Assembly: GCA_965183875.1 (NCBI GenBank)
Contig: CBCYMK010000015.1
Location: forward strand, 1 to 31,673
Length of the DNA: 31,673 nucleotides
Reading direction: 5' to 3'
Origin: UBA6772 sp965183875
Lineage (GTDB): Bacteria > Bacteroidota > Bacteroidia > Flavobacteriales > UBA7430
Within the stretch, counting starts at the first letter, position 1. Every line of letters starts with the position of its first letter. Below the pieces are notes generated by a model. It worked only from the letters and a program-made list of their open reading frames with translations. It searched no databases and was not told the DNA's origin. The position numbers and the translations under genes were made by a program. This document shows positions 8,576 through 16,820 of this stretch, piece by piece.

Positions 8576-8857
8576 TTATACCTTAGCGATAGATGATTTG
8601 TTAACTACTAATTTAGCAGTACCACCTTCTGCTTGGATCAAAAGCGTTTCATCGTTAACCTCAAGTACTTTAGCGTGTATACCACCTAGGGTAATTACTT
8701 TGTCCCCTTTTTGAATTTCTGCACGAAATTTAGCCTCGTCTTTTTGTTTTTTCACTTGTGGGCGAATCATAAAAAAGTACATAACGATTACGATGGCAAT
8801 CATAGGTAAAAAACTCATAATTCCCGATGCTGTATCAGCTAATAAAATAGATAACAT
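8576..8857 (-). CDS. yajC: Preprotein translocase subunit YajC
   Basis: This 93-residue protein has one membrane helix (~12-31) immediately followed by the family hallmark FFMIRPQxKKQK, then a small soluble domain with KGDKVITLGGIHAKV typical of YajC. Known role: accessory subunit of the SecDF-YajC complex assisting Sec-dependent export. secD and secF are not in this window. It is the last gene of an operon with nusB and DUF1573; only one base separates it from the DUF1573 stop codon. Confidence 0.96.
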   Translation of the reverse strand: MLSILLADTASGIMSFLPMIAIVIVMYFFMIRPQVKKQKDEAKFRAEIQKGDKVITLGGIHAKVLEVNDETLLIQAEGGTAKLVVNKSSIAKV

Positions 8858-8858
8858 A

Positions 8859-9314
8859 TTATTCTTCTTTTAAGTTTACTAATCCAGTAACTTTTAATAC
8901 CATTTGGTTAGGAACCATATTGGTAGTAAGTGTTACTTTTTTATTTTGTTTTCCTTTTTTTCCTTTACTGTTGAATTTCACATCCACTATACCCGATTCT
9001 CCTGGAGCTACAGGTTGTCTAGGCCATACAGGTACGGTACATCCACAGGATCCTTTGGCATTAGAAATAATCAATGGTTCGGAGCCCGTATTTGTAAATT
9101 CAAAAGCGTATTCTACTGATTCACCTTGGGTGATTTCACCAAAGTTCCACTCAGTAGTTTCAAATTCCATTTTCGCATCCGAAGTAGTATCTATTTGATC
9201 TAGTGTTACTGGGATGCGTTTTTTTTGTTTGCTTGAGTCAATCTTTGAACTTGCGTTTTCGTTGCATGCAATAAGCCCAAGGCTCAAGATAACTATTAGT
9301 ATATTTTTTTTCAT
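8859..9314 (-). CDS. DUF1573 domain-containing lipoprotein
   Basis: This 151-residue protein starts with a lipoprotein signal (MKKNILIVILSLGLIAC; lipid Cys17). Residues ~50-150 form one DUF1573 immunoglobulin-like (ASPM/Hydin-like) beta domain: WNFGEITQGESVEYAFEFTN, then the hallmark GSCGCTVP around residue 105 and VAPGESGIVDVKFNS. It probably sits in the periplasm or outer-membrane inner leaflet. No enzymatic function is known for the family. It lies between nusB (20-base ATG-side gap to the track stop) and yajC (1 base), an arrangement conserved in Flavobacteriia. Confidence 0.92.
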   Translation of the reverse strand: MKKNILIVILSLGLIACNENASSKIDSSKQKKRIPVTLDQIDTTSDAKMEFETTEWNFGEITQGESVEYAFEFTNTGSEPLIISNAKGSCGCTVPVWPRQPVAPGESGIVDVKFNSKGKKGKQNKKVTLTTNMVPNQMVLKVTGLVNLKEE

Positions 9315-9334
9315 TGTGATTTTTTTGTAGTGTT

Positions 9335-10276
9335 TTAGACTAAGCCTCTACCTAGTTTTTTTAAGGTTCCTTCTTCTTTAAAACGGATGGCTAATTTATC
9401 AATTACACCATTAATAAAGATTTTACTTTTCTGACTAGAATAATCTTTAGAGAGTTCGATGTATTCGTTAAGAGTAACTTTTACCGGTATAGTTTCGAAA
9501 TTCAACAATTCACAAATGGCCATTTGCATGAGCAATTGATCCATGTCTGAAATGCGTTCTTCGTCCCAGTTACTAGCTGTTTCTACAATATACTTTTTGT
9601 AGTCTGCAGAATTAAGTATAGTTCTTTTAAGTAAGTTCGATGCAAATTCTTTATCGTCCTCATCTTTAAATAAAGGGAGTAGCCTAGCGTATTCATCACT
9701 TTCAGATTTAAGCGACTTAATCGTTTTTACTACTGATAAGTTCGCTACCTCAAAGTCGTCTAGCCAGTAGATGCTTTTTTCTTCTAGGAAGGAGTGTACA
9801 TCTTCATTTGCTGCAATAAACTCCATGAAAAGTGCTGAGGTAAATTTACGATCTTCTATGAAAGAAGTGTTTTTGTCGTTTATATAGCTATTGTACATCT
9901 CAGACTCTTGAATTTGTCTGAAAATTTTACCTACCAACTCTGGGTTCTCGTCCCAATAGATTTCTTCGTTTTCAAAGTGATCTGTAAGCAAGAGGTTCTC
10001 AGCTAAAAGGCTGAGTGTTTTATTGTCAATAAACTTAGTGTTTGGATTCAGGTCTTCCTGTGTAGGGAGCAATTTTACTTTACCCTTTTCTATTTTATCT
10101 TCTGCTTGTTTTTTTATGGCAACAAGTAGGAGTAGAAGATGTATGTATAAAGAATGTGCTTTATCGAAACTGTTATTTAAATCGCGTTCACTTTTAGTAA
10201 GGTCATCACTTTCTGAGTGAAAAAATGCGTAAAGAATCTGAAGTACTTTAATTCTAATATGTCTTCTGTTGAGCAT
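9335..10276 (-). CDS. nusB: Transcription antitermination factor NusB (long Bacteroidota form)
   Basis: I chose the ATG at 10276, not an upstream in-frame TTG at 10291, because it gives the family N-terminus MLNRRHIRIKVLQILYAFF. The protein is ~313 residues, about twice the length of E. coli NusB; long forms are normal in Bacteroidota. The C-terminal ~130 residues carry the canonical NusB helices: WDEERISDMDQLLMQMAICE, then FETIPVKVTLNEYIELSKDY and KSKIFINGVIDKLA. NusB binds boxA RNA together with NusE (ribosomal protein S10) for rRNA antitermination. It is the first gene of the nusB-DUF1573-yajC operon. Its upstream gap to leucine dehydrogenase is only 70 bases and contains that gene's terminator. 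Confidence 0.94.
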   Translation of the reverse strand: MLNRRHIRIKVLQILYAFFHSESDDLTKSERDLNNSFDKAHSLYIHLLLLLVAIKKQAEDKIEKGKVKLLPTQEDLNPNTKFIDNKTLSLLAENLLLTDHFENEEIYWDENPELVGKIFRQIQESEMYNSYINDKNTSFIEDRKFTSALFMEFIAANEDVHSFLEEKSIYWLDDFEVANLSVVKTIKSLKSESDEYARLLPLFKDEDDKEFASNLLKRTILNSADYKKYIVETASNWDEERISDMDQLLMQMAICELLNFETIPVKVTLNEYIELSKDYSSQKSKIFINGVIDKLAIRFKEEGTLKKLGRGLV

Positions 10277-10298
10277 AGATTTGGGTTTCAATGAGCGT

Positions 10299-10331
10299 AA
10301 AAAAATGGAAAGTCCCTATTGGAACTTTCCA
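10299..10331 (-). terminator. Terminator of the leucine dehydrogenase gene
   Basis: Shortly after the stop on the minus strand, TGGAAAGT (10324-10331 side) pairs with ACTTTCCA (10306-10313 side). The inner bases can extend the stem with a bulge. A T-tract follows (A-run 10299-10305 on the plus strand). It lies between the leucine dehydrogenase stop and nusB. Confidence 0.8.
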
Positions 10332-10332
10332 T

Positions 10333-10340
10333 CAAATATA
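10333..10340 (-). promoter_or_regulatory. Possible -7 element for the nusB operon
   Basis: TATATTTG on the minus strand is an exact TAnnTTTG match between the leucine dehydrogenase stop and its terminator hairpin. The start point would then fall inside the hairpin sequence. No matching -33 element is seen. This is the only promoter-like element I found in the 70-base gap before nusB. Confidence 0.3.
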
Positions 10341-10346
10341 AAATTA

Positions 10347-11441
10347 TTATTTAGCTAAAGCAGCACTTACTCGATTTTGAGCAATTTGTTTGGCTGCTTC
10401 ATGAGAAGTGATTCCTTCCAACTCAGATTTCTTTAAAATCTCTAAAGTAGTATTGTAAATCTCTTTTGTTTTAGCTAGTGCTTCTTCTCTGTTGTATCCT
10501 TGTAATTCAGAATAAACATTTATTAAACCACCGGCATTAATTAAGAAATCAGGCGCGTAAATCATACCTTTGTTCATAACCATCTGACCGTGTTTTACTT
10601 CATCAGCTAACTGATTGTTTGCTGCACCAGCAATAATTTCACAGTTTAAGCGACTTAGTGTATCGTCGTTCACAGAAGCTCCTAATGCACAAGGAGCGTA
10701 AATGTCCATGTCTACATCATAAATAGCATCTCCTTCTACTATGGTAGCTCCATATTTTGCAGCAACCATCTCTAAACGTTCTTTGCTAATATCGTTAATT
10801 GTAACAATTGCACCTTCTTCGGTTAAGTGTTTAACCAAGTTCATTCCTACATTCCCAATACCTTGTACAACTACTTTCTTGCCAGTTAAAGAGTCAGACC
10901 CCCATTTGTACATAGCAGATGCTTTCATCCCCATATATACACCGTATGCAGTTACTGGAGAAGGATCTCCAGAGCCACCCATAGATTCAGGGATCCCTGT
11001 AACGTGTTTAGTTTCTTCACGAACCATCTCCATATCGTGTGTAGTCATACCTACATCTTCTGCAGTGATATAGTTTCCACCTAAAGTTTCTACAAACTTT
11101 CCAAAACGACGCATAAGAGCATCTGTTTTTTGCGTTTTTGCATCTCCAAAGATTACGGCTTTACCACCTCCTAAGTTTAATCCAGAAATAGACGCCTTAA
11201 ATGTCATACCACGAGATAGACGTAATACATCGTTAAGTGCTTCTAATTCATTCTTATAATTCCACATTCTAGTTCCCCCTAAAGCTGGTCCTAGTGCAGT
11301 ACTGTGTATTGCTATAATTGCTTTTAATCCTGTTTCTTCATCCTGACAAAAAACAATCTGTTCGTGTCCCATTTCGCTCATTTCACGAATTACTGGGTTT
11401 GTTGAAGATTGTGTATCCTGTACGTCGGTTACTTTAATCAT
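10347..11441 (-). CDS. Leucine dehydrogenase (Glu/Leu/Phe/Val dehydrogenase family)
   Basis: This 364-residue protein has the length typical of leucine dehydrogenases and is shorter than glutamate dehydrogenases. The N-terminal catalytic domain has LGPALGGTRMW (50-60), SRGMTFKAS with Lys82 and GLNLGGGKAV with catalytic Lys94. The NAD-binding Rossmann domain carries VVQGIGNVGMNLV (191-203) and an acidic residue (NDIS) at the end of its second strand, suggesting NAD over NADP. Later come GAANNQLAD and the DFLINAGGLINV segment. It reversibly deaminates branched-chain amino acids to 2-oxoacids in the cytosol, feeding degradation or branched fatty-acid precursors. It is divergent from the ABC exporter gene, has its own terminator and is probably monocistronic. 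Confidence 0.94.
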   Translation of the reverse strand: MIKVTDVQDTQSSTNPVIREMSEMGHEQIVFCQDEETGLKAIIAIHSTALGPALGGTRMWNYKNELEALNDVLRLSRGMTFKASISGLNLGGGKAVIFGDAKTQKTDALMRRFGKFVETLGGNYITAEDVGMTTHDMEMVREETKHVTGIPESMGGSGDPSPVTAYGVYMGMKASAMYKWGSDSLTGKKVVVQGIGNVGMNLVKHLTEEGAIVTINDISKERLEMVAAKYGATIVEGDAIYDVDMDIYAPCALGASVNDDTLSRLNCEIIAGAANNQLADEVKHGQMVMNKGMIYAPDFLINAGGLINVYSELQGYNREEALAKTKEIYNTTLEILKKSELEGITSHEAAKQIAQNRVSAALAK

Positions 11442-11510
11442 AATGTTTAATTTTATGTTGACTGAATTTTATTTCACAAGAACTAAGATTACTCATCTTA
11501 GAGCTGTATT

Positions 11511-11540
11511 TTTGATTCAGAATTAATACTCTTAAATTTG
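11511..11540 (+). promoter_or_regulatory. Promoter of the ABC exporter gene
   Basis: TTTG (11511-11514) and TAAATTTG (11533-11540) are 18 bases apart, matching the Bacteroidota -33/-7 pattern. The expected start point near 11547 would give a ~40-base leader before the ATG at 11589. A reverse-strand TACTTTTG (11551-11544) almost abuts it and may serve leucine dehydrogenase. Confidence 0.52.
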
Positions 11541-11588
11541 CTGCAAAAGTACTCTTTTTTTTGCAGATAAAAAACTGATAGTTATCGC

Positions 11589-13355
11589 ATGAAGACATTA
11601 AAACATCTCAATAAATATTTTTGGAAATACCGTTATCGGTTTGTTTTGGGATTGCTGTTTATCTTTACCTCCAATATCTTCGGGCTTTACCCGCCAATTT
11701 ATATTGGAGAAGTACTCAATTTAATTAGTGATTCTTTAGGGCAGGAAAATTCTTTAGAAAATAATATTCAAAGCATACTAAAAGGACAATTGGCTTATTA
11801 TGCTTTTTTGGTTTTACTGTTTGCGATAGGTAGGGGTTTATTTATGTTTTTTATGCGTCAGACCTTAATCGTAATGTCTAGAATGATAGAATACGACCTT
11901 AAGAATGAGATTTATAATCATTATCAAAAATTGAGTATTTCTTTTTATAAAAGAAATAAAACTGGCGATTTAATGAACCGCATAAGTGATGATGTGAGTA
12001 AGGTTCGTATGTATTTAGGTCCTGCTATATTATACAGCACAAATTTGGTAATTAGTATAGCGCTCATAGTTCCCAAAATGATTAGCGTAAGTCCGAAATT
12101 GACATTGTTTGCGCTAAGCCCCTTACCCATTTTAGTAATTGCAATTTACAAGGTGAGTTCTGTAATGAATACAAAGAGTGAAATTGTGCAAAAGCAATTG
12201 TCTAAATTATCGAGTATCTCTCAAGAGACTTTTTCGGGAATACGGGTAATAAAATCCTATACTCAGGAAGGTTTTGCCAATACTCAATTTGTAAATGCAG
12301 CAGAGGAGTATAAGTCTAAGAATTTGGACCTAGTAAAGGTTAATGCCTTGTTTTTTCCACTAATGATTTTGTTGATTGGCTTGAGTACTTTGTTCACAAT
12401 TTATGTTGGAGGTATGGAGGCGATAGCTGGGAATATACAAATTGGTGATATCGCTACTTTTGTTATTTATGTAAATATGCTCACCTGGCCTGTGGCTTCT
12501 TTAGGTTGGGTAACTTCAATAGTACAACGTGCCGCTGCTTCACAAGGGCGAATTAATGAGTTCTTGTTAGAAGAACCTGAAATTCTCAATCCATCTGAAA
12601 CTAGCTTTGATATTGCTGGAGATATACATTTTAAAGATGTTAGTTTTGTTTATGCCGACACCGGGATTAAAGCACTAAATAAGCTTTCTTTTACCTTAAA
12701 AGAAGGGTGTACACTAGGTGTAATTGGAAAGGTTGGCTCTGGGAAAAGCACCCTAGCAGAATTGCTCTGCCGTATTAATGATCCATCATCTGGAGAAATA
12801 ATTTTAGGGTCTCATCAAATTAATAAGGTTAATTTAAAAGAGCTTCGTTCTTCTATAGGGTATGTCCCGCAGGAGTCGTTTTTGTTTTCTGACACCCTCT
12901 ATAATAATATTGCTTTCGGTGCTACAGATGCTACAGAGCAAGATGTTGTTAATGCAGCTAAAGCTGCTGGTGTTTATGCTGATATAATGCAATTTAAAGA
13001 TCAGTTTGACACATTAATAGGGGAGAGAGGAGTGACTTTGTCTGGAGGGCAAAAACAACGAGTTTCTATTGCGAGGGCTTTAATAAGAAATCCAAAATTT
13101 ATGTTGTTCGACGATTGTTTATCTGCTGTAGATACGGAAACAGAAGAGTTGATACTCCAAAATATAAAAGCTAAAAGTTCCAATAAAACAACGCTTATAA
13201 TTTCGCATAGAGCCTCATCTCTTAAGCATGCTGATGAAATAATTGTTCTGGATGAAGGTTCAATAATTGAAAAAGGAACTCACGAAGATTTACTAGATTT
13301 AAAAGGCCAGTACTTCGATATCTATAAAAAGCAACTGTCCGAATCTAGAGCTTAA
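11589..13355 (+). CDS. ABC exporter, fused permease and ATPase
   Basis: This 588-residue half-transporter has six predicted helices (residues ~1-310, ABC type 1 exporter fold; the coupling-helix region includes LSSISQETFSGIRVIKSYTQE) and a nucleotide-binding domain (~340-588). Walker A is GKVGSGKST (~380), the Q-loop YVPQESF, the signature LSGGQKQR (~484), Walker B FMLFDDCLSAVD (~504) and the H-loop LIISHRAS. The residue after the Walker B Asp is Asp instead of the usual catalytic Glu, as in the degenerate subunit of some heterodimeric exporters. No partner half-transporter lies nearby. It is likely an inner-membrane exporter of lipids, peptides or drugs; substrate unknown. It is followed after 70 bases by the PUR-domain gene. 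Confidence 0.92.
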   Translation: MKTLKHLNKYFWKYRYRFVLGLLFIFTSNIFGLYPPIYIGEVLNLISDSLGQENSLENNIQSILKGQLAYYAFLVLLFAIGRGLFMFFMRQTLIVMSRMIEYDLKNEIYNHYQKLSISFYKRNKTGDLMNRISDDVSKVRMYLGPAILYSTNLVISIALIVPKMISVSPKLTLFALSPLPILVIAIYKVSSVMNTKSEIVQKQLSKLSSISQETFSGIRVIKSYTQEGFANTQFVNAAEEYKSKNLDLVKVNALFFPLMILLIGLSTLFTIYVGGMEAIAGNIQIGDIATFVIYVNMLTWPVASLGWVTSIVQRAAASQGRINEFLLEEPEILNPSETSFDIAGDIHFKDVSFVYADTGIKALNKLSFTLKEGCTLGVIGKVGSGKSTLAELLCRINDPSSGEIILGSHQINKVNLKELRSSIGYVPQESFLFSDTLYNNIAFGATDATEQDVVNAAKAAGVYADIMQFKDQFDTLIGERGVTLSGGQKQRVSIARALIRNPKFMLFDDCLSAVDTETEELILQNIKAKSSNKTTLIISHRASSLKHADEIIVLDEGSIIEKGTHEDLLDLKGQYFDIYKKQLSESRA

Positions 13356-13425
13356 ATAGCTTTTAGTGGTTTTTCTTTTATTTAAGGATTATTTTTACAA
13401 GATTTGACTATTGAATTACGAATGA

Positions 13426-13809
13426 ATGATGACTATGGATACACAGGATACAAATTCACAAGAAATATTCTCAAAAAAATTGAGAGCTGGACGTAGAACC
13501 TATTTCTTTGATGTTAAATCTACCAGAGCTGACGATTACTATTTAACCGTTACAGAGAGTAAGAAACATACCAATGAGGATGGTTCTGCATATTTTAAAA
13601 AACATAAAATCTTTTTATACAAAGAAGATTTTATAGAATTTAAAGAGATACTCGATGAGGTTACTCAGTTTATAATTAGTGAAAAGGGAACTGATGTGAT
13701 CTCAGACTTTGAGCCTAAAGAAACTTCTACAGATATTTCTCCAGCTGAGGATGAACAAAGTATTACACCCGACTCGAATTTTACAAGTATAGAATTTGAA
13801 GATATTTAA
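13426..13809 (+). CDS. PUR family DNA/RNA-binding protein (DUF3276)
   Basis: This 127-residue protein has a conserved core at ~14-90: EIFSKKLRAGRRTYFFDVK, then DYYLTVTESKK and a KHKIFLYKEDF strand. This is the DUF3276/Pur-alpha-like single-stranded nucleic-acid-binding fold common in Bacteroidota and spirochaetes. The last ~35 residues are acidic and low in complexity. Several in-frame ATGs occur at 13426, 13429 and 13435, so the exact start is uncertain by a few residues. It lies 70 bases after the ABC exporter on the same strand and is closed by a strong hairpin. Likely cytosolic RNA/ssDNA binding; the target is unknown. Confidence 0.9.
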   Translation: MMTMDTQDTNSQEIFSKKLRAGRRTYFFDVKSTRADDYYLTVTESKKHTNEDGSAYFKKHKIFLYKEDFIEFKEILDEVTQFIISEKGTDVISDFEPKETSTDISPAEDEQSITPDSNFTSIEFEDI

Positions 13810-13832
13810 TAGTTTCAGAATTATATCTAAAC

Positions 13833-13866
13833 AAAAGAAAGGCTGCCTTAGGGCAGCCTTTCTTTT
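13833..13866. terminator. Bidirectional terminator between convergent genes
   Basis: A stem of about 15 bp with a GC-rich core (GGCTGCC/GGCAGCC, loop TTAG) is flanked by A-rich and T-rich arms. It sits between the PUR-domain gene and the convergent DUF7935 gene, so it can end both transcripts. Confidence 0.9.
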
Positions 13867-13926
13867 TGGGTCAGATTTTTTTGTAAGGGTTTAAGTCTTA
13901 ACTCTAGCTAGCTATTTAAAATAGAA

Positions 13927-14448
13927 TTAATAATTCTCTCTAAATTCTTTCTTTAAAAGTGTTAGGGCTTCATCGATCATCCATTTGTGTTCTTCTATTG
14001 AAGCTTCAATAATTAATTTGCCAAATTCGGTAGCGTCAGAGTTGGGGGCTACGGAGCGTACTTGCTCATTTATAACGGTAAGAAGTTGGTCTTTTGCTTT
14101 GTTGATTAACTCCCATGCTTCGTCAGAAACATATACTTGTTGCGACATATTATGGTCGTATTCGCTTCGAATAGTCTGTATTAATGCTCTGTGTAAACTC
14201 ATGGATTTCATAGAAGGTGCCTGCACCCTTATGAGTAAGTTGGATGGTTGCATGCGCTCCAAAAACAAAGTTAACCTCTCGTAGGCTTGAGCTCTAAGAG
14301 GGACCATCTGTTTAGTAGTCGCTTTTTTATACTCAAATACCCTGCGTGTATGGTCGTGGTGTAGTACTTTGTTTAACATATATACGGCAAGCATCATCAC
14401 TAATACTGCGGGTAGTATAAATCCTAGTTGATCTAGTAGGGCTGTCAT
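13927..14448 (-). CDS. DUF7935-like membrane-anchored protein
   Basis: This 173-residue protein has one N-terminal helix (~9-26, LGFILPAVLVMMLAVYML). A soluble, charged, helix-rich domain follows with the segment PLRAQAYERLTLFLERMQPS (~51-70) and a W-centred EEHKWMIDEAL near the C-terminus. I recognise this as the Bacteroidota-restricted family annotated DUF7935, whose function is unknown. It is probably inner-membrane anchored with the domain in the cytoplasm. It is convergent with the PUR-domain gene and divergent from YbbR, and appears to be a single-gene unit. Confidence 0.8.
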   Translation of the reverse strand: MTALLDQLGFILPAVLVMMLAVYMLNKVLHHDHTRRVFEYKKATTKQMVPLRAQAYERLTLFLERMQPSNLLIRVQAPSMKSMSLHRALIQTIRSEYDHNMSQQVYVSDEAWELINKAKDQLLTVINEQVRSVAPNSDATEFGKLIIEASIEEHKWMIDEALTLLKKEFRENY

Positions 14449-14572
14449 GAAAAAATATTTTAGCTAAAATAGAAAATAATTAAGAGCTAAGCGATCTTAA
14501 ATACGATTGTTAAGGACTAATAAACAAGTTCTAAATTTACGAAACTGCACAATTAAAGTATCTTTACAGCTT

Positions 14573-15547
14573 ATGATGCATTTGAAGGATATATTAAAAA
14601 AGGGGCTAAGTTTTTTTACTTCTGGAACTGAACGTAGCGTGTTGGTAATTTGTTTTTTACTCTCTACACTCTTTTGGGTACTTATAAAATTCTCCAAAGA
14701 ATATACCTACTATATCGACTATCCTATAGAAATCGTAAATCAACCTATAGAGAAATACCTTAAAAAAGAACCATTAAAGATCTTGAAGGTTAAAGTAAAT
14801 GGCTTTGGGTTTAATTTCGTTAAAGAATATTTTACGAATAGAAATATGGAGGTTGATGTATCTAATCTTCCGTATTTATCGGCTAAAGAATCTTATTATT
14901 GGTTAACCGAATCTAACTTGGCAGAGATGGCTATTGATTTAGGAGGTTTTTCAATACTAGAAATAGAACCCGACACCTTGTTTTTGTCGTATAGTAACAA
15001 TACAAAGAAAACAGTCGATGTAAAGGTGCCTTTGGAATTAGAATTTAGAGAAAACTATATTCAATACAGTTCTTTAAAGGTAAACCCAAATCAAATTGAG
15101 GTTTATGGCCCTGCGCATTTAGTAGATACCCTTAGTGTTTTATATAGTGAGCCTTTAATTGCAAAAGATATTATTGACGATGTTGATGAAAACTTGCAGT
15201 TGGTCTTTCCTAATAAGTTATTATCCTCTAGAGAAACACAAGTTTCTGTACATCTCGACGTAGAAAGATTCACCCAGATAAATAAGGTGATTCCTATACG
15301 AATGAAAAACTCCCCTAAAGGAGCGACCTTATCTTTAAAGCCCTCTGAAGTTGAGCTTTCTTTTTGGGTTGCTATGCAAGATGTAAATAAGGTTTCGGAT
15401 GCTGATTTTTATATTTATTGTGATTATAATGAGGTGTTAAAATCTGAAAGTACACTACTTAATGTGTTTATAGATGAGTATAAGTATCCTTCAATAGTGA
15501 AAAGAGTTAAGTATAGTCCAACGACAATAGAATTTGTTGATTACTGA
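14573..15547 (+). CDS. YbbR-like domain-containing protein
   Basis: I place the start at the ATG pair 14573/14576 instead of an upstream in-frame TTG (14507), because the 22 extra residues have no family character. The protein is then ~324 residues, with one N-terminal helix (~23-40, SVLVICFLLSTLFWVLIKF) and a long extracytoplasmic beta-rich region containing YbbR-type repeats (for example TVDVKVPLELEF and the strand pattern VNPNQIEVYGPA). In Firmicutes YbbR (CdaR) modulates the diadenylate cyclase CdaA, but no cdaA is present here, so that role is not supported. Its stop codon shares one base with the coaE start (TGATG), so the two are translationally coupled. Confidence 0.88.
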   Translation: MMHLKDILKKGLSFFTSGTERSVLVICFLLSTLFWVLIKFSKEYTYYIDYPIEIVNQPIEKYLKKEPLKILKVKVNGFGFNFVKEYFTNRNMEVDVSNLPYLSAKESYYWLTESNLAEMAIDLGGFSILEIEPDTLFLSYSNNTKKTVDVKVPLELEFRENYIQYSSLKVNPNQIEVYGPAHLVDTLSVLYSEPLIAKDIIDDVDENLQLVFPNKLLSSRETQVSVHLDVERFTQINKVIPIRMKNSPKGATLSLKPSEVELSFWVAMQDVNKVSDADFYIYCDYNEVLKSESTLLNVFIDEYKYPSIVKRVKYSPTTIEFVDY

Positions 15548-16137
15548 TGGTTAAGATAGGATTAACAGGTGGTATAGGAAGCGGTAAGACTACTGTTGCT
15601 CAGGTTTTTGAGCAACTTGGTATTTCTGTATATTCTTCCGATGATAGGGCTAAGTCTATTATGGTGAGCGATAAGCGATTAAGGGGCGAAATAATCAGTG
15701 TTTTTGGTATTGAGTCTTATATTGAAGGAAAGCTTAATAGAGCGTATATAGCGGCAAAAGTTTTTTCTAGCCAATCGGAATTAGCTAAATTAAATGCTAT
15801 TGTTCATCCTGCATTAAAACGAGATTTTGATCTATGGTGCAAGAAACAGAAGAGTACTTATATTTTAAAAGAGGCAGCTATTTTGTTCGAAAGTAATGCC
15901 TATTTAGGTTTAGATAAAGTTGTTTTAGTTACAGCACCAAAAGAGTTGAGAATTTCTAGGGTATTGAAAAGAGATTTATCCACTAAAGAAGAGGTGCTTT
16001 CGAGGATGGATAAGCAATGGTCAGATACGCAAAAAAGAGACTTGTCGGATTTTGAAATCGTAAACGACGAAAAACAATCGGTTCTAAAACAAGTTTTAGC
16101 GCTACATGAGCAATTAATGAGATTGTCTAATAAATAG
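15547..16137 (+). CDS. coaE: Dephospho-CoA kinase
   Basis: This 196-residue protein has the normal length. The P-loop GLTGGIGSGKTT lies at 5-16, followed by SSDDRAKSIM, NAIVHPALKRDF (~90-102) with the conserved HP, and LKEAAILFES (~114-123) with the LID-preceding acidic residue. It phosphorylates the 3'-OH of dephospho-CoA, the last step of coenzyme A synthesis, in the cytosol. Translation is probably coupled to YbbR. The 3' end overlaps the convergent YciO-like gene by 11 bases with no terminator between. Confidence 0.95.
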   Translation: MVKIGLTGGIGSGKTTVAQVFEQLGISVYSSDDRAKSIMVSDKRLRGEIISVFGIESYIEGKLNRAYIAAKVFSSQSELAKLNAIVHPALKRDFDLWCKKQKSTYILKEAAILFESNAYLGLDKVVLVTAPKELRISRVLKRDLSTKEEVLSRMDKQWSDTQKRDLSDFEIVNDEKQSVLKQVLALHEQLMRLSNK

Positions 16138-16750
16138 AATCTATAGTACCTTTTCCTTCTCTAATAATACTGTATTCTGAGTCGTCTGTACAATCGACTA
16201 CAGTAGAGGCTATGTTTTCGCCATAACCACCATTAATAACGATGTCTACCAGGCTGCTGTATTTTTCATAAATTAGTTCAGGGTCGGTAGAGTATTCAAT
16301 TATATCATCCTCATCTTTAATAGAAGTTGTAACGATGGGACTGCCTAGTGCTTTCACAATTTCTCTTGCAATGCTATTTTCTGGTATTCTAATCCCAACA
16401 GTTTTCTTTTTGTTGCTAAATATTTTTGGAATTTTACCTGTTGCGTTTAAGATTACCGTGTAAGGGCCAGGAAAAACTCTTTTTAATAATTTATAGGTTT
16501 GGGTGCTTACTTGTTTGGCATAAACAGAGAGGTGACTCAAGTCGTAACAGATAAAAGAGAAATGTGCATCCTTTAGTTTTACCCCTTTTATACGGGCAAT
16601 TCTTTCGAGCGCTTTTTTATTGTTAATATCACAACCCAATGCATAAACAGTATCGGTAGGATAAATAATTACCCCGCCATTCTTTAAGCAGTTTGCCACT
16701 GCTTCAATTTCCTTTTCATTAGGGTTTTCGTTGTAAATTCGTTTTAGCAT
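16127..16750 (-). CDS. Sua5/YciO/YrdC family protein, YciO-like subtype
   Basis: The 207 residues cover one YrdC domain: GGVIIYPTDTVYALGCD (29-45), ERIARIKG, PGPYTVIL and VGIRIPEN. These regions make the nucleotide/carbamoyl pocket known from TsaC/Sua5, which makes threonylcarbamoyl-AMP for tRNA t6A. However, where TsaC has a TSAN motif, this protein has TTSIKDEDD, and the C-terminus (VDIVINGGYGENIASTVVD) follows E. coli YciO. I therefore call it YciO-like; it may or may not have t6A activity. It is 70 bases downstream of the FAD dehydrogenase on the same strand, and its end overlaps coaE. Confidence 0.85.
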   Translation of the reverse strand: MLKRIYNENPNEKEIEAVANCLKNGGVIIYPTDTVYALGCDINNKKALERIARIKGVKLKDAHFSFICYDLSHLSVYAKQVSTQTYKLLKRVFPGPYTVILNATGKIPKIFSNKKKTVGIRIPENSIAREIVKALGSPIVTTSIKDEDDIIEYSTDPELIYEKYSSLVDIVINGGYGENIASTVVDCTDDSEYSIIREGKGTIDSIY

Positions 16751-16820
16751 TTGCGGAAGTTACAAATTAATGATTGAAAATTAGTGACTTATACTCCTGT
16801 TGATAGATTGCTGCTTGGTT

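Noticed and set aside
10277..10291. TTG start at 10291 extending NusB by five residues
   Set aside because: The internal ATG at 10276 gives the conserved family N-terminus MLNRRH, and the longer form would run toward the preceding terminator.
14507..14572. TTG start extending YbbR by 22 residues
   Set aside because: The added residues are not family-like and the region looks like promoter and leader sequence; two consecutive ATGs at 14573 and 14576 fit better.
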